The position numbers were made by a program, and so were the translations under genes. Under the pieces are notes generated by a model, which saw nothing but the letters and a program-made list of their open reading frames with translations, ran no database searches and was not told where the DNA came from. Positions 27,407 to 39,217 of a DNA stretch of 64,000 nucleotides are shown here, piece after piece. The stretch's first letter is position 1. Each line of letters starts with the position of its first letter. Source of the DNA: Thalassospira lucentensis (GTDB lineage: Bacteria > Pseudomonadota > Alphaproteobacteria > Rhodospirillales > Thalassospiraceae); contig NZ_CP136684.1 in the NCBI RefSeq assembly GCF_032921865.1, forward strand, positions 912,501 through 976,500, written 5' to 3'.

Positions 27407-28804
27407 TCAGGCCGCACGTCGCTTTGCGCGAACATGCGCCATCAGGGCGCTGACATCATTGGACATGGTTTCGGCCTTCTCTGGCCGGTCATATAGGTCA
27501 GACAGCCGTGCCGGCAAGTCCGGATAAATCCCCGATGCCTGTTTGACCGCATCCGGGAACTTCGCCGGGTGTGCGGTCGCAAGGGCCACCATCGGAACCG
27601 ATTTGTCGCGATTGCATTTGCGTCCGGCGACAATGCCGATCACCGAATGCGGATCAACAAGCTCGCCACTGGTCGCCAGCACATCCCTGATCGCCGCCCG
27701 GGTTTCATCGTCGCTCAGCCGATAGCCGTCGAAATGTTCCTGTGCGCGGGCAAACTGCCCCTGCGACATTTCCATAATTCCGGTTTCGCGGAACTTGGTC
27801 AGCATCCCGGCAATCGCAAGGCCATCGCGATCATAAAGGTCAAACATCAACCGTTCGAAATTCGAACTGACCTGAATATCCATCGACGGGCTGATGGACG
27901 GCTCGACACCTTCCATCTTCATCACGCCACTTTCGAAAAAGCGGGCGAGAATGTCGTTGCGATTGGCCCCGACCACAAACTGTTTGATCGGAAGCCCCAT
28001 CTGCATCGCGGCATATCCGGCATAGACATTGCCGAAATTGCCCGACGGAACGGAAAATGACATTTCACGTTCCGGCGATCCAAGCTGCACCCCCGCCCAG
28101 AAATAATAGGCGATCTGGCACATGATGCGCGCCCAGTTGATCGAATTGACCGCCGAAAGACCAACCTCGTCGCGGAACGCATGATCATTGAACAATGCCT
28201 TCACCAGGTCCTGACAATCATCAAACGATCCCTCGACCGCGATGTTATGCACATTATCCGACAGGATGGTCGTCATCTGGCGACGCTGCACTTCGGAAAC
28301 GCGCCCCTTCGGATGCAGGATGAAAATATCGATATTTTCCCGGTCCCGGCAGGCTTCAATCGCGGCTGACCCGGTATCACCCGACGTCGCACCGACAATC
28401 GTGATGCGTTCGCCGCGCTTGGCCAGAACATGGTCAAACAGCCGCCCGACCACCTGCAACGCATAATCCTTGAACGCCAGTGTCGGACCATGGAAAAGCT
28501 CCATCACCCAGTCATTGGCACCAAGCTGTTTAAGCGGTGCGACCGCTTCGTGATCAAACCCGGCATAGGTTTCTTCAAGAATGGTCTTAAGCGCCGCATC
28601 ATCGACCGAACCGGTCGTGAAGGGCTGGATCACCTTATAGGCAACTTCGGCATAAGTCAGGGTTCGCAGCGCACGGATGTCATCGGCAGTGAAGGTCGGC
28701 CAGCTTTCGGGCACATACAATCCACCATCACGGGCCAGACCGGCCAAAAGGACATCATCAAACTGCAAAACGGGCGCGGTTCCCCGCGTGCTGACATAAC
28801 GCAA
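27407..28804 (-). CDS. thrC: Threonine synthase
   Basis: 465 aa PLP enzyme converting O-phosphohomoserine to threonine. I chose the TTG at 28804 (LRYVSTRGTAPV) because threonine synthases begin this way and AGGAG lies about 10 bases upstream; the open frame extends to 28876. PLP lysine motif: GPTLAFKDYALQ (about residues 107-118). Phosphate-binding: GATSGDTGSAAIEACR. FSVPSGNFGNVYAGY is also conserved. Homoserine kinase, which supplies the substrate, is encoded at 51.7 kb. Confidence 0.93.
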   Translation of the reverse strand: MRYVSTRGTAPVLQFDDVLLAGLARDGGLYVPESWPTFTADDIRALRTLTYAEVAYKVIQPFTTGSVDDAALKTILEETYAGFDHEAVAPLKQLGANDWVMELFHGPTLAFKDYALQVVGRLFDHVLAKRGERITIVGATSGDTGSAAIEACRDRENIDIFILHPKGRVSEVQRRQMTTILSDNVHNIAVEGSFDDCQDLVKALFNDHAFRDEVGLSAVNSINWARIMCQIAYYFWAGVQLGSPEREMSFSVPSGNFGNVYAGYAAMQMGLPIKQFVVGANRNDILARFFESGVMKMEGVEPSISPSMDIQVSSNFERLMFDLYDRDGLAIAGMLTKFRETGIMEMSQGQFARAQEHFDGYRLSDDETRAAIRDVLATSGELVDPHSVIGIVAGRKCNRDKSVPMVALATAHPAKFPDAVKQASGIYPDLPARLSDLYDRPEKAETMSNDVSALMAHVRAKRRAA

Positions 28805-28978
28805 CGACCTGTGCTCCTGAACTGGGCTTTCACAACATTCAGGCGACTTTGTCCCTAACGGACAAAGACACTCCAAACCGAAAGTTAGTGAGGGGAACAG
28901 CCGCCATAGTCAAGGGTCAATCAGGCAGATCAGGCGTGCTTTGCGCAATATCGCGTAACCGGCTGGAATGACGGCCTG

Positions 28979-29395
28979 TCAATCAAGCGTGATCCCGTGT
29001 TCCTTGAGCTTGGCCTCGGCCACGGCGGCACGGCGCACCACGGTGCGATAGTTATTCAAAAGAATCCGCAGGACCGCCTTGATGAAGCGGTCAGACGCCG
29101 CCATTTTTTTCTCGAACATCTGGCGATTGATCGCAATCAGGACCGTCCGTTCGCAGGCGCGCGCCGATGCCATGCGCGGCTCGTTATCGACAAGCGCCAA
29201 TTCGCCAAACAGGCCCCCGGCTTCTATCCTGCCCAGAATGACTTCTTCGTCGCCATTCATGGTCTTATAGATTTCAACCCGGCCTTCCTGCACGACAAAG
29301 GCCGCACTTCCCGGTTTTCCTTCCCGAAAAATGACCTGACCGGCGGCATAAACATGCCGGTCCATGACTTTCTTGTTGCCGTCGGTTATTCCCAT
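28979..29395 (-). CDS. Cyclic nucleotide-binding domain protein
   Basis: 138 aa, almost entirely one cNMP-binding beta-barrel: YAAGQVIFREGKPGSAAFVV, then VILGRIEAGGLFGELALVDN with the phosphate-binding cassette FGELAL and the Arg in EPRMASARA. There is no helix-turn-helix, so it is not a Crp/Fnr regulator as it stands. The C-terminal part is helical (RFIKAVLRILLNNYRTVV). It may be a small signalling or regulatory subunit. Divergence from the canonical cassette (RMASA instead of R-[TS]-A) leaves ligand binding uncertain. It stands alone between thrC and the M32 peptidase. Confidence 0.82.
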   Translation of the reverse strand: MGITDGNKKVMDRHVYAAGQVIFREGKPGSAAFVVQEGRVEIYKTMNGDEEVILGRIEAGGLFGELALVDNEPRMASARACERTVLIAINRQMFEKKMAASDRFIKAVLRILLNNYRTVVRRAAVAEAKLKEHGITLD

Positions 29396-29515
29396 GACGC
29401 TTCCGGGAAAATGGACATTAAATCAAAATATCCTGATGTGGGGCCGGATGCCTGCCGTCACCTGTGCCGGAAGGATGATTGATGCTAGCAGATAAGTACC
29501 GCCAATCAATCAGTT

Positions 29516-31003
29516 TCACCCGCCATACCTGTTTTCCATATGGGCCTTGAAGGCCGCCACGCCAAGCGGTTGACCGGTTGCCTCGATCAATATCTCGTCA
29601 GTTGATTTGCTCGATGCCTTGCCATGGATATTTTCGCCAAGCCACCCCATCAAGGGGCTGAAATCACCACGCGACAGTGCATCGGGGATTTCCGGCCGGG
29701 CCTTTTTCGCCGCGGCAAAAATCTGGGCGGCGGCCATCGCGCCCAGCGTATAGGTCGGGAAATACCCCCACGCACCTGATGGCCAATGGATATCCTGCAT
29801 GCAGCCATCCCTGTCATCGGGCGGCGTAATGCCCAGCAACTTGCCCATCATCTCGTTCCAGGCACCCGGCAGATCGGCAAGCTTCATGTCGCCTTCGATC
29901 AGGGCGCGCTCCAACCGATACCGCAGGATCACATGCGCCGGATATGTCACCTCGTCCGCATCCACACGGATCAGACCCGGTTCGACACGGGTATAAAGCC
30001 GATGCAGGTTGCCTGCATTCCATGCCGCGTCATCGCCACCAAACGCCGTCTTGAAGACCGGCCCGGCATAGGTCAGGAATTCTTCCGACCGGCTGGCCTG
30101 CATTTCCACCAGAAGCGACTGGCTTTCATGCAGGGTCATGCCGCGCGCCTTGCCCACCGGCTGATTGCGCCACGCGCCGGGCAATCCGCGTTCATACATC
30201 GCATGGCCGGTTTCATGCAGAACCCCCATGATCGCCGATGTGAAATCAGTTTCGTCATAGCGCGTCGTGATGCGCACATCATCGGGAATCCCGCCACAGA
30301 ACGGATGATGCGAAATATCCAGACGGCCATGCTCGAAATCAAAACCGACCGCCTTCATCAGGTCCAGGCCGACCTTGTTCTGAACCGAAACCGGGAACGG
30401 CCCGGTCGGGCTGATCGGGGCCGCTTCGGATTTCTGGCGTTCGATCACCTGGGCGGTAAAGGCTGGCAGGAACGCTTCAAGTTCGGCAAACAGGCTATCG
30501 ATCCGATCTGACCGCATCATCGGATCATACTGATCCAGAAGCGCATCATAAACCGACGTGCCCAGCGCCTCGGCCTTGGCCTTGCCCGCCTCGATCGACA
30601 GGTCCAGCACGGTCTGAAGCTTCGGCAAAAGCCCGGCAAAATCATTATCCGCCCGCGCACCGCGCCACGCGACCTCGCACGAAGTCGCCGCCAGTGACAT
30701 TTTCTCCACCAGATCGGACGGCACCGCCGTGCCATGCACCCAGTTGCGTTTCATTTCCGCCAGATTGGCCTTCTGCCACGAATCAAGGTTTTCACCCCCC
30801 GCCGCCTCGATCAAATCGCCCATATCCGGGGCATTGATCAGTTCGTTTGCCATGACATCAAGGGTCGCCAGTTGCTCGGACCGGGCATTGGCCCCGCCAT
30901 TGGGCATCATCGCCGCCATATCCCAATGCAGCATGCCGCCGATATCGGACAGAACATTGATCCGGCGAAAACGGGCTTCAAGCGATTTATAGGCGTCAGT
31001 CAT
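29516..31003 (-). CDS. Carboxypeptidase Taq (M32 metallopeptidase)
   Basis: 495 aa, normal length for M32. Zinc motif VLHETGHAMYERGLP (HExxH, about residues 255-269). Also RITTRYDETDFTSAIMG before it and HLYTRVEPGLIRVDADEVTYP after it, which contains the third zinc ligand region. Removes C-terminal residues from peptides in the cytosol. AGGAG lies 5 bases before the ATG. It is the last gene in the strand block that begins with the cytochrome oxidase operon, 112 bases beyond surf1. Confidence 0.93.
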   Translation of the reverse strand: MTDAYKSLEARFRRINVLSDIGGMLHWDMAAMMPNGGANARSEQLATLDVMANELINAPDMGDLIEAAGGENLDSWQKANLAEMKRNWVHGTAVPSDLVEKMSLAATSCEVAWRGARADNDFAGLLPKLQTVLDLSIEAGKAKAEALGTSVYDALLDQYDPMMRSDRIDSLFAELEAFLPAFTAQVIERQKSEAAPISPTGPFPVSVQNKVGLDLMKAVGFDFEHGRLDISHHPFCGGIPDDVRITTRYDETDFTSAIMGVLHETGHAMYERGLPGAWRNQPVGKARGMTLHESQSLLVEMQASRSEEFLTYAGPVFKTAFGGDDAAWNAGNLHRLYTRVEPGLIRVDADEVTYPAHVILRYRLERALIEGDMKLADLPGAWNEMMGKLLGITPPDDRDGCMQDIHWPSGAWGYFPTYTLGAMAAAQIFAAAKKARPEIPDALSRGDFSPLMGWLGENIHGKASSKSTDEILIEATGQPLGVAAFKAHMENRYGG

Positions 31004-31115
31004 GGGAACTCCTGTTCGGCGGAACCGGAAAAATCTGGCAAACCGGGCAAACGAAACGCCGCAACCGGTATCGGGCAGCGTTCCGTCAGGCAGTCGGAAA
31101 TATCGTCAGAAAGGA

Positions 31116-31838
31116 TCAGCTTTCGGCGTCATCTTTCTGCGGGCGGCGGTGATACAGAATAAAGATCACAATCAGCGAAAGCGCAAGGCTGTACCAGGTG
31201 ATCGCATATTCAAGATGATTGTTCGGCAGATCGATTTTCGCCTGCCCGCCAATCGGCAAGCCGCCGGGGATTTCGGTTTCATCAAGTTCAAGATAATACC
31301 GGCTGGCAAGATCCGCCCCGCTATCCTCGGCCATCGCATCGACATCGACAAAGAACCACTGGTTTTCCAGCGGTTCGTTTTCCGGCTGAACCCAGTGGCG
31401 GGTCTGCGGCAGGCGCAGTACGCCGGTTACCCGGACATTGCCCTCAATCAGGCTGTCGGGTCGGGTCGAAGGATCGCGAAAATCCTGCGGCACCCAGCCG
31501 CGATTGACCAGAATGATCCGGCCATCTTCCTGTTCAAGCGGTGTGATCAGATGAAACCCGATATTGCCCCGCCGGGTCCGCGCCATCAGATACATTTCCT
31601 GATCGTTCAGGAAATGGCCTTCGGCATAGGCGGCCCGGAATGCCATCGCCGGGTCGGGCGCAACATCTGTCGGCACGGCAATAGGCGGCTGGGTCGCCTG
31701 CGCCTGGCGTTCCGCGATCAGGTTCTGTTTCCAGAACAGGCGATCCACCTGCCAGGACCCAAGTCCCAGAAGGATCACAAGGGCAAGACCGGCACAGATT
31801 TTGATCGCGGGGCTTGGGCGTGTCGTCAGAAGCGGCAT
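31116..31838 (-). CDS. SURF1 family cytochrome oxidase assembly protein
   Basis: 240 aa with the SURF1 topology: an N-terminal membrane helix (about residues 13-29, LALVILLGLGSWQVDRL), a large periplasmic domain with VNRGWVPQDFRDPSTRP, and a C-terminal helix (about 212-228). Supports heme a insertion into subunit I. It follows DUF983 and ctaE in the oxidase operon. Confidence 0.92.
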   Translation of the reverse strand: MPLLTTRPSPAIKICAGLALVILLGLGSWQVDRLFWKQNLIAERQAQATQPPIAVPTDVAPDPAMAFRAAYAEGHFLNDQEMYLMARTRRGNIGFHLITPLEQEDGRIILVNRGWVPQDFRDPSTRPDSLIEGNVRVTGVLRLPQTRHWVQPENEPLENQWFFVDVDAMAEDSGADLASRYYLELDETEIPGGLPIGGQAKIDLPNNHLEYAITWYSLALSLIVIFILYHRRPQKDDAES

Positions 31839-31847
31839 CTATTCAAT

Positions 31848-32216
31848 TCAATCCTGTTCGGAAGTCGACCGGTGGCGATATTGCAGCGCCACCATGAGGC
31901 CTTTTAACGGTCGCAGCAAGGCCAGTGTTACCCCGATGATGGTCGGGAACCATAACACCGCATGCAGCCACAAAGGCGGCATATAGGTCATCTCGACCCA
32001 GAGCGCCATCGGCACCACGATAAAACCGAGAATGAAGATGATAAAAACGGCCGGGCCATCACCGGCATCATGACCGCGAAGATCAAGACCGCATTGCGAA
32101 CAGCTTTCGCGAACATTCAGAAAGCCCGAAAACAGCTTTCCCCCGCCACAGCGGGGGCATTTGCATGCCAGCCCGGTGCGGATGGGGGAAAGTGCTGGAT
32201 AGTAATCCATGGTCAT
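31848..32216 (-). CDS. DUF983 family zinc-ribbon membrane protein
   Basis: 122 aa. The N-terminal zinc-ribbon-like region has CKCPRCGGGKLFSGFL and SCSQCGLDL (four or more cysteines), followed by HDAGDGPAVFIIFILGF and two membrane helices. DUF983 proteins are regularly encoded between ctaE and surf1 in alphaproteobacteria, which suggests a role in oxidase assembly, not demonstrated here. Nine bases separate it from surf1 and 17 from ctaE. Confidence 0.9.
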   Translation of the reverse strand: MTMDYYPALSPIRTGLACKCPRCGGGKLFSGFLNVRESCSQCGLDLRGHDAGDGPAVFIIFILGFIVVPMALWVEMTYMPPLWLHAVLWFPTIIGVTLALLRPLKGLMVALQYRHRSTSEQD

Positions 32217-32233
32217 TGGCTGACCGGTATCCT

Positions 32234-33034
32234 TTATTCGCCGCCCCAGATGTAAACGGCAAAGAACAGGAACAGCCAGACAACGTCAACGAAATGCCAG
32301 TACCATGCGGCGGCTTCCAGACCGAAATGATGGTCGGGTTTAAAGCCGTCCTTGATCGCCCGCACAAGGCAGACCGCAAGGAACACGGTGCCGACAAACA
32401 CGTGGAAACCGTGGAAACCGGTCGCCATGTAGAAGGTCGACGAATAAATGCCATCGGCAAAACCGAATGCGGCATGGCTGTATTCATAAGCCTGCAGGCC
32501 CAGGAAGATGACGCCAAGGGCAACCGTAATCGCCAGCCCCTGCACCATGTCCTTTTTCTTGCCTTCAAGGCAGCCATGATGCGCCCAGGTCAGGGTGCAG
32601 CCCGACAGAAGCAGGATCAGGGTGTTGAGGAACGGCAAATCCCACGGATCAAGAACTTCGACACCTGCGGGCGGCCATTCGGTCACACCGGGGCTGAAAA
32701 TAATGAACGCGTTGTGGAAGAACGCCCAGAAGAAGGCGACAAAGAACATCACCTCGGACGCGATAAACAGCGACATGCCGTACCGCAAGCCGATCTGCAC
32801 AACCTTGTTGTGGTAGATGGTGGACTCGCTGATCACGTTGCTCCACCAGCGGAACATCACGAACAGGATGCCCGCCAGTCCAAGTCCGGCCAGCCAGAAA
32901 TCTGTCGGCGCACGATCCGAATGCATGAACATGACCATGCCACCGGTAAACAGTCCCGCAGACAACGCGGCCACCAACGGCCACGGGCTCGGGTCTACCA
33001 GATGGAACGGATGTTTCTGAGCGTGATCACTCAT
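32234..33034 (-). CDS. ctaE: Cytochrome c oxidase subunit III
   Basis: 266 aa with seven membrane helices. N-terminal HPFHLVDPSPWPLVAALSA and RWWSNVISESTIYHNKVVQ are typical of subunit III, as is ASEVMFFVAFFWAFFHNAF with the conserved Glu. C-terminal WYWHFVDVVWLFLFFAVYIW completes the match. Part of the aa3-type oxidase whose subunits I and II are encoded upstream on the same strand. Confidence 0.96.
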   Translation of the reverse strand: MSDHAQKHPFHLVDPSPWPLVAALSAGLFTGGMVMFMHSDRAPTDFWLAGLGLAGILFVMFRWWSNVISESTIYHNKVVQIGLRYGMSLFIASEVMFFVAFFWAFFHNAFIIFSPGVTEWPPAGVEVLDPWDLPFLNTLILLLSGCTLTWAHHGCLEGKKKDMVQGLAITVALGVIFLGLQAYEYSHAAFGFADGIYSSTFYMATGFHGFHVFVGTVFLAVCLVRAIKDGFKPDHHFGLEAAAWYWHFVDVVWLFLFFAVYIWGGE

Positions 33035-33116
33035 TCCTCGCCCCCCTCAATCCTCACAAATGAAACCTTCAAAGCTCTCTTCATTGGAAACACGGAACCT
33101 GCCAACCGGTCAGGCC

Positions 33117-33707
33117 CTAGCCTCCTTTTCCTTTATCCCCGCCCGGACCTTCAACCGATGCCTCGGTCTTATAGAAGGTATAGGACAGGGTAATGGTCTT
33201 CACGTCTCTGGTATTCGGGTCTTCTGCAATCGCCGGATCGACATAGAAACTGACAGGCATATCCACGCGCTGACCGGGTTCAAGCGTCTGCTCGTCAAAA
33301 CAGAAACAGGCGATCTTGCTGAAATACTGCCCGGCCTTAAGCGGCGTTACATTGTAAAGCGCCTGACCGGTCACCGGTTTGACCGACATGTTTTCGGCCA
33401 TGTAATAGGCAAGGTTGTCCTCGCCCAGCTTCACGGTGATTTCACGCTGTTCGGGCTTGAACTGCCACGGCAGGCGGGAATTCACATCGGCATTGAACCG
33501 GATTTTGATCGTCTTTTCCGAAACATCGCGCGGTGCATCGGTGGCAACCTGTGTGGTGCCGCCATATCCCGTCACCTGACAAAACAGCGCATAAAGCGGG
33601 ACCGAGGCATATGACAGACCAATCATGCCGCCAACAATGGCAACACAACTCAGCAATACGCGCTTGTTACGCGCCTTTGTTTTGTCCGCATGCTTCTGAT
33701 CAGCCAT
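33117..33707 (-). CDS. ctaG: Cytochrome c oxidase assembly protein CtaG (Cox11)
   Basis: 196 aa copper chaperone that inserts CuB into subunit I. One N-terminal helix (about residues 18-42, ending PLYALFCQVTGYGGT) is followed by a periplasmic immunoglobulin-like domain. The copper-binding motif is KIACFCFDEQTLEPGQ (CFCF, about residues 132-135). It is located between the small coxF-like gene and ctaE, as in other alphaproteobacterial oxidase operons. Confidence 0.95.
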   Translation of the reverse strand: MADQKHADKTKARNKRVLLSCVAIVGGMIGLSYASVPLYALFCQVTGYGGTTQVATDAPRDVSEKTIKIRFNADVNSRLPWQFKPEQREITVKLGEDNLAYYMAENMSVKPVTGQALYNVTPLKAGQYFSKIACFCFDEQTLEPGQRVDMPVSFYVDPAIAEDPNTRDVKTITLSYTFYKTEASVEGPGGDKGKGG

Positions 33708-33714
33708 ATATGCC

Positions 33715-33852
33715 CTAGCTCATCTTAAGAATGGTGATGGCGAAAAACAGGATTGCCAGCCCGCCAAGAATGGCAAGAAACGCCCAGTTCTTCTTGCGCC
33801 GCTTGGCGTAAAACGCATCCAGTTCGGCTTTGCTCATTTTGGGTTCGGTCAT
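33715..33852 (-). CDS. Small single-helix protein in the cox operon (CoxF-like)
   Basis: 45 aa: a charged N-terminus (MTEPKMSKAELDAFYAKRRK) and one membrane helix. Alphaproteobacterial cox operons carry such a short gene between ctaB and ctaG. The ATG at 33852 overlaps the ctaB stop by four bases, and the gene ends 7 bases before ctaG starts, so coupling supports it as real. Function unknown; assembly or stabilisation is the usual guess. Confidence 0.75.
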   Translation of the reverse strand: MTEPKMSKAELDAFYAKRRKKNWAFLAILGGLAILFFAITILKMS

Positions 33853-34775
33853 GCCAGATATCCTTTGATCCAGACATCGGCAACCATCGCACCAAACAGG
33901 ACGAACAGATAAAGGATCGAATATCCGAACATCTTGTGCGGTGCCTTTTCCTCGGCATTGCGCAGCACGCGAACCGCATGGCGCAGGAACCACAAACCGG
34001 TCAGAACCGCCGTCACACCGTAAAACACGCCCAGCAACCCGGTCGCAACCGGCACAAGCGTGATCGGCAGCAGCAGGATCGTATAGATCAGCATCTGCTT
34101 CTTGGTCGCGGCCTCACCGGCAACGACTGGCATCATCGGCACGCCGACCTTGGCATAATCGCCACAGCGAAACAGTGCCAGCGCCCAGAAATGCGGCGGC
34201 GTCCACATAAAGATAATCAGAAACAGCGCAATCGAATTGATATCGATCCCGCCGGTCACCGACGCCCAGCCGATCATCGGGGGGAATGCCCCGGCGGCGC
34301 CGCCAATGACGATATTCTGCGGCGTGCTGCGTTTCAGCCACATGGTGTAAACGAACACGTAAAACGCAATCGACACCGCCAGAAGGGCGGCGGCGGCAAA
34401 ATTGATCGCAACCGCCATGACGGTTACGGAAAGGATGGATAACGCGATCCCCAGCGAAAGCGCCTCGTCGGCGGGCACACGGCCGGCCGGGATCGGGCGG
34501 TTCTGGGTGCGTTTCATGTGGATGTCGATATCGCGGTCATACCACATGTTGATCGATGCCGCCGCACCGCTGGCAACGGCAATACAGGCAATCGCAACCA
34601 GCGCCAGGAACGGATGAAGCGTTCCCGGTGCAATCAAAAGACCCACGGCACCGGTGAACACCACAAGGGTCATCACACCGGGTTTCAGCAACGCAATATA
34701 GTCGCGCACTTCCGATACCGGTAATGCGGCGATGTTATCGATTGCAAGGGTCTGCTGGGCGGCCTGCTTGGTCAT
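33849..34775 (-). CDS. ctaB: Protoheme IX farnesyltransferase (heme O synthase)
   Basis: 308 aa UbiA-family membrane prenyltransferase making heme O, precursor of heme A. First Asp-rich motif: NMWYDRDIDIHMKRTQNRP (about residues 71-89). Also conserved: YTMWLKRSTPQN and IGGAAGAFPPMIGW. About nine hydrophobic segments. It lies 86 bases after ctaD and is coupled to the small downstream gene. No heme A synthase (ctaA) is in the window. Confidence 0.95.
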   Translation of the reverse strand: MTKQAAQQTLAIDNIAALPVSEVRDYIALLKPGVMTLVVFTGAVGLLIAPGTLHPFLALVAIACIAVASGAAASINMWYDRDIDIHMKRTQNRPIPAGRVPADEALSLGIALSILSVTVMAVAINFAAAALLAVSIAFYVFVYTMWLKRSTPQNIVIGGAAGAFPPMIGWASVTGGIDINSIALFLIIFMWTPPHFWALALFRCGDYAKVGVPMMPVVAGEAATKKQMLIYTILLLPITLVPVATGLLGVFYGVTAVLTGLWFLRHAVRVLRNAEEKAPHKMFGYSILYLFVLFGAMVADVWIKGYLA

Positions 34776-34861
34776 GTAATTCTGGTCTTCTTTTCTCGGG
34801 GCGGTCGTATGTTCCCCGCCGGGACCGGCTGGTCACGGCGGGGAACGCAAGATCGGATCAA

Positions 34862-37311
<2,450 letters not shown>

Positions 37312-38310
37312 GCGAATCTGCCCCCTCGCATTACATCTCAAGGCAATTTGTCCAAAGGAAAGCCACATCGTGACCATCGACATTTACGAACATAACGGGT
37401 TGTTCGTTCATCGAAAAGGCATGCCGTGATGACTCAACCATAAATCGGCACGCCATCAGGATCACAACACAACATCAGACAAACCTGATTTTTAAACCCG
37501 CATGCACTGCGGCACAACGGTATGGCAGGCAAATAGCCTATCTTCACTACCTGTTCCAGAAAAAACCTCGCTGCGTTGCACAAAAATATTACTTGTCCTT
37601 TCAGGAATTTAGCGCACTGGTTCAATTTTTTTCTAAATCCAGAGCCCTACCCCTGCGATAGAAATCCTGCCATTCCTTATCGCGTCGGGCCATCATAGCC
37701 CCGATTGCTGCCACGCAACAGACAGCAGGAAATTATCCTTTAGACGATACAAACCGCAGGTAAAATAATCATTTAGGTACGGATTTATCGGCATCCCCCG
37801 AACGACGCGACTTTGATCCCGAAACCGGCCCCGGTTCCGGCAAGTTATCCACAGGCAAAGCCATCGCAATCAATCATTTACCGCAACATCGAGTCGTAAA
37901 ACCCAACTACCCTGATCTGCTTCCACTGTGCCCCCGGCCTGCCCCCGGTCCGCCTCCGATCTGCCCTCGCTCTGCTGGTTTCGATCATCAGGAACCGGAT
38001 CGCGCATGAAGTTTTTCGAATGCACCGCACAAAGGTTGATAATCGCCGCGATCTCTGTGATTGTTGGCACAAGGAACCTGCCGGATCACTTGCGCGCCGG
38101 GCTTCCGCTTTCGGGACACGAAACCTACATAAAAACGCGCATATGCCTTTAATTGCGGGATTTTTTCCCAATATCAGGAGAATGGTATCAGCAACCTGAC
38201 CGGTTGGCTGGAACTGTTCTATTCGAAAGTATTATTTTTCCTGTCCTTCCGATAATTCTCGATTATCATCCGGGCAGGATTACCGTGACGTTTCAGATCG
38301 AGGTTCGCTC
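37312..38310. other. Gene-free, A+T-richer divergent region between ctaC and cheZ
   Basis: About 1 kb without a convincing gene, lower in G+C than its surroundings. On the minus strand, TTGTGC (37512-37517) and TAAAAA (37489-37494) are 17 bases apart. They could form the ctaC promoter, with an inverted repeat CCGCA-N5-TGCGG (37498-37512) inside it. Near cheZ an imperfect hairpin (CCTGTCC ... GATAAT-N5-ATTATC ... GGGCAGG, 38240-38278) lies about 30 bases before the start codon. A 48-residue frame starting at 38006 has a hydrophobic core but no other support. Confidence 0.45.
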
Positions 38311-39129
38311 ATGTCCCGCCAAGGAAGCAAAAAGCTTTTCACCGCAGAGCTCCGGCTGCTCAACAAGCTGGAAAGTATGAGTGATATCGTATCCATGCCG
38401 TTACCGGCACCGGCCGCTGATGGCGGTGCCACCGGTGGTGCGGATATGTCCTCACTCCATAATGCGATCGAGGATCTGAAGGTGGAACTTCTGTCCGACA
38501 TCCGCATCATGATGGAAGAACAGAAAAAGCTGAATGCGCGCGCCGATGACGAAGATCAGGACGATGCGCGCAACGAGCTTCGCATGCTCAAGACCGAAAT
38601 CCGCGCACTCGCCAATTCCATTCAGGAAACCAAGCGCGAAATCGCCGCCCTCTATACCGCACCGGATGATAGCAGCGGCACCCGGCTTAACATCGTCAAG
38701 GGCGAGCTTGATTCCGTCGTCGCCGCGACGGAGGACGCCACCGCCAACATCCTTGAAACCGTCGAGAAAATCGATGCAGTTGCCCACAATATCCGCTCCG
38801 CCGCCCCCGATGACTACACGCAGGGGCTGGCCGACGATATCGTCGATCTGGTGGTCAAGGTGTTTGAATCCTGTAACTTCCAGGATCTGACCGGGCAGCG
38901 CATCACCAAAGTCGTCAACACCATGAAATATATCGAGGAACGCGTGACCCGCGTGATCGAAATCTGGGGCGAGGATGACTTTGGCGAGTTCGATCTGCCC
39001 GCCGATCCCAAAGGCCAGGACAATCTCGACAAAACCGTTACCCGCGCGCCGCAAAACGTCGAACGCGTCAGCCAGGACGAAATCGATCAGATATTCTCGC
39101 AGGAAGAAATCGACGCCCTGTTCGACTGA
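38311..39129 (+). CDS. CheZ-like CheY phosphatase, paralogue 1
   Basis: 272 aa. The CheZ four-helix phosphatase signature is FESCNFQDLTGQRITKVV (about residues 187-204), with the Gln that in E. coli CheZ (Q147) positions water for CheY-P hydrolysis. The N-terminus MSRQGSKKLFTAELRL matches that of the second CheZ at 43.8 kb. Long heptad-rich helices lie in between (LRMLKTEIRALANSIQETKR). The C-terminus is VSQDEIDQIFSQEEIDALFD, two tandem copies of a peptide like the CheY-binding N-terminus of FliM (SQ-x-EIDALL). E. coli CheZ also binds CheY through its C-terminal peptide. It is a single-gene unit with its own terminator. Confidence 0.85.
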   Translation: MSRQGSKKLFTAELRLLNKLESMSDIVSMPLPAPAADGGATGGADMSSLHNAIEDLKVELLSDIRIMMEEQKKLNARADDEDQDDARNELRMLKTEIRALANSIQETKREIAALYTAPDDSSGTRLNIVKGELDSVVAATEDATANILETVEKIDAVAHNIRSAAPDDYTQGLADDIVDLVVKVFESCNFQDLTGQRITKVVNTMKYIEERVTRVIEIWGEDDFGEFDLPADPKGQDNLDKTVTRAPQNVERVSQDEIDQIFSQEEIDALFD

Positions 39130-39163
39130 TCCGTTTATTGGCCTGAAACGTCACCAAAACAAC

Positions 39164-39191
39164 AAAGCCTGCCGGAAACGGCAGGCTTTTT
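39164..39191. terminator. Terminator between cheZ paralogue 1 and yqgE
   Basis: AAAGCCTGCCG, GAAA tetraloop, CGGCAGGCTTT and TTT (39164-39190). It starts 34 bases after the cheZ stop. The A-rich left arm allows function in the reverse direction for yqgE, which ends at 39218. Confidence 0.85.
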
Positions 39192-39217
39192 CATGTGCGG
39201 AGTTTGGTCCCGTGGTC

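Noticed and set aside
37928..38152. 74-codon frame in the gap between ctaC and cheZ (possible 48-aa membrane peptide from 38006)
   Set aside because: No recognised family, weak ribosome-binding site and a composition expected of noncoding DNA; noted only as part of the intergenic description.
38225..38255. Possible sigma-28 promoter before cheZ (GAAAGT with TCCGATAA)
   Set aside because: The -10 element matches 7 of 8 bases but the spacing to the -35 element is four bases too long.
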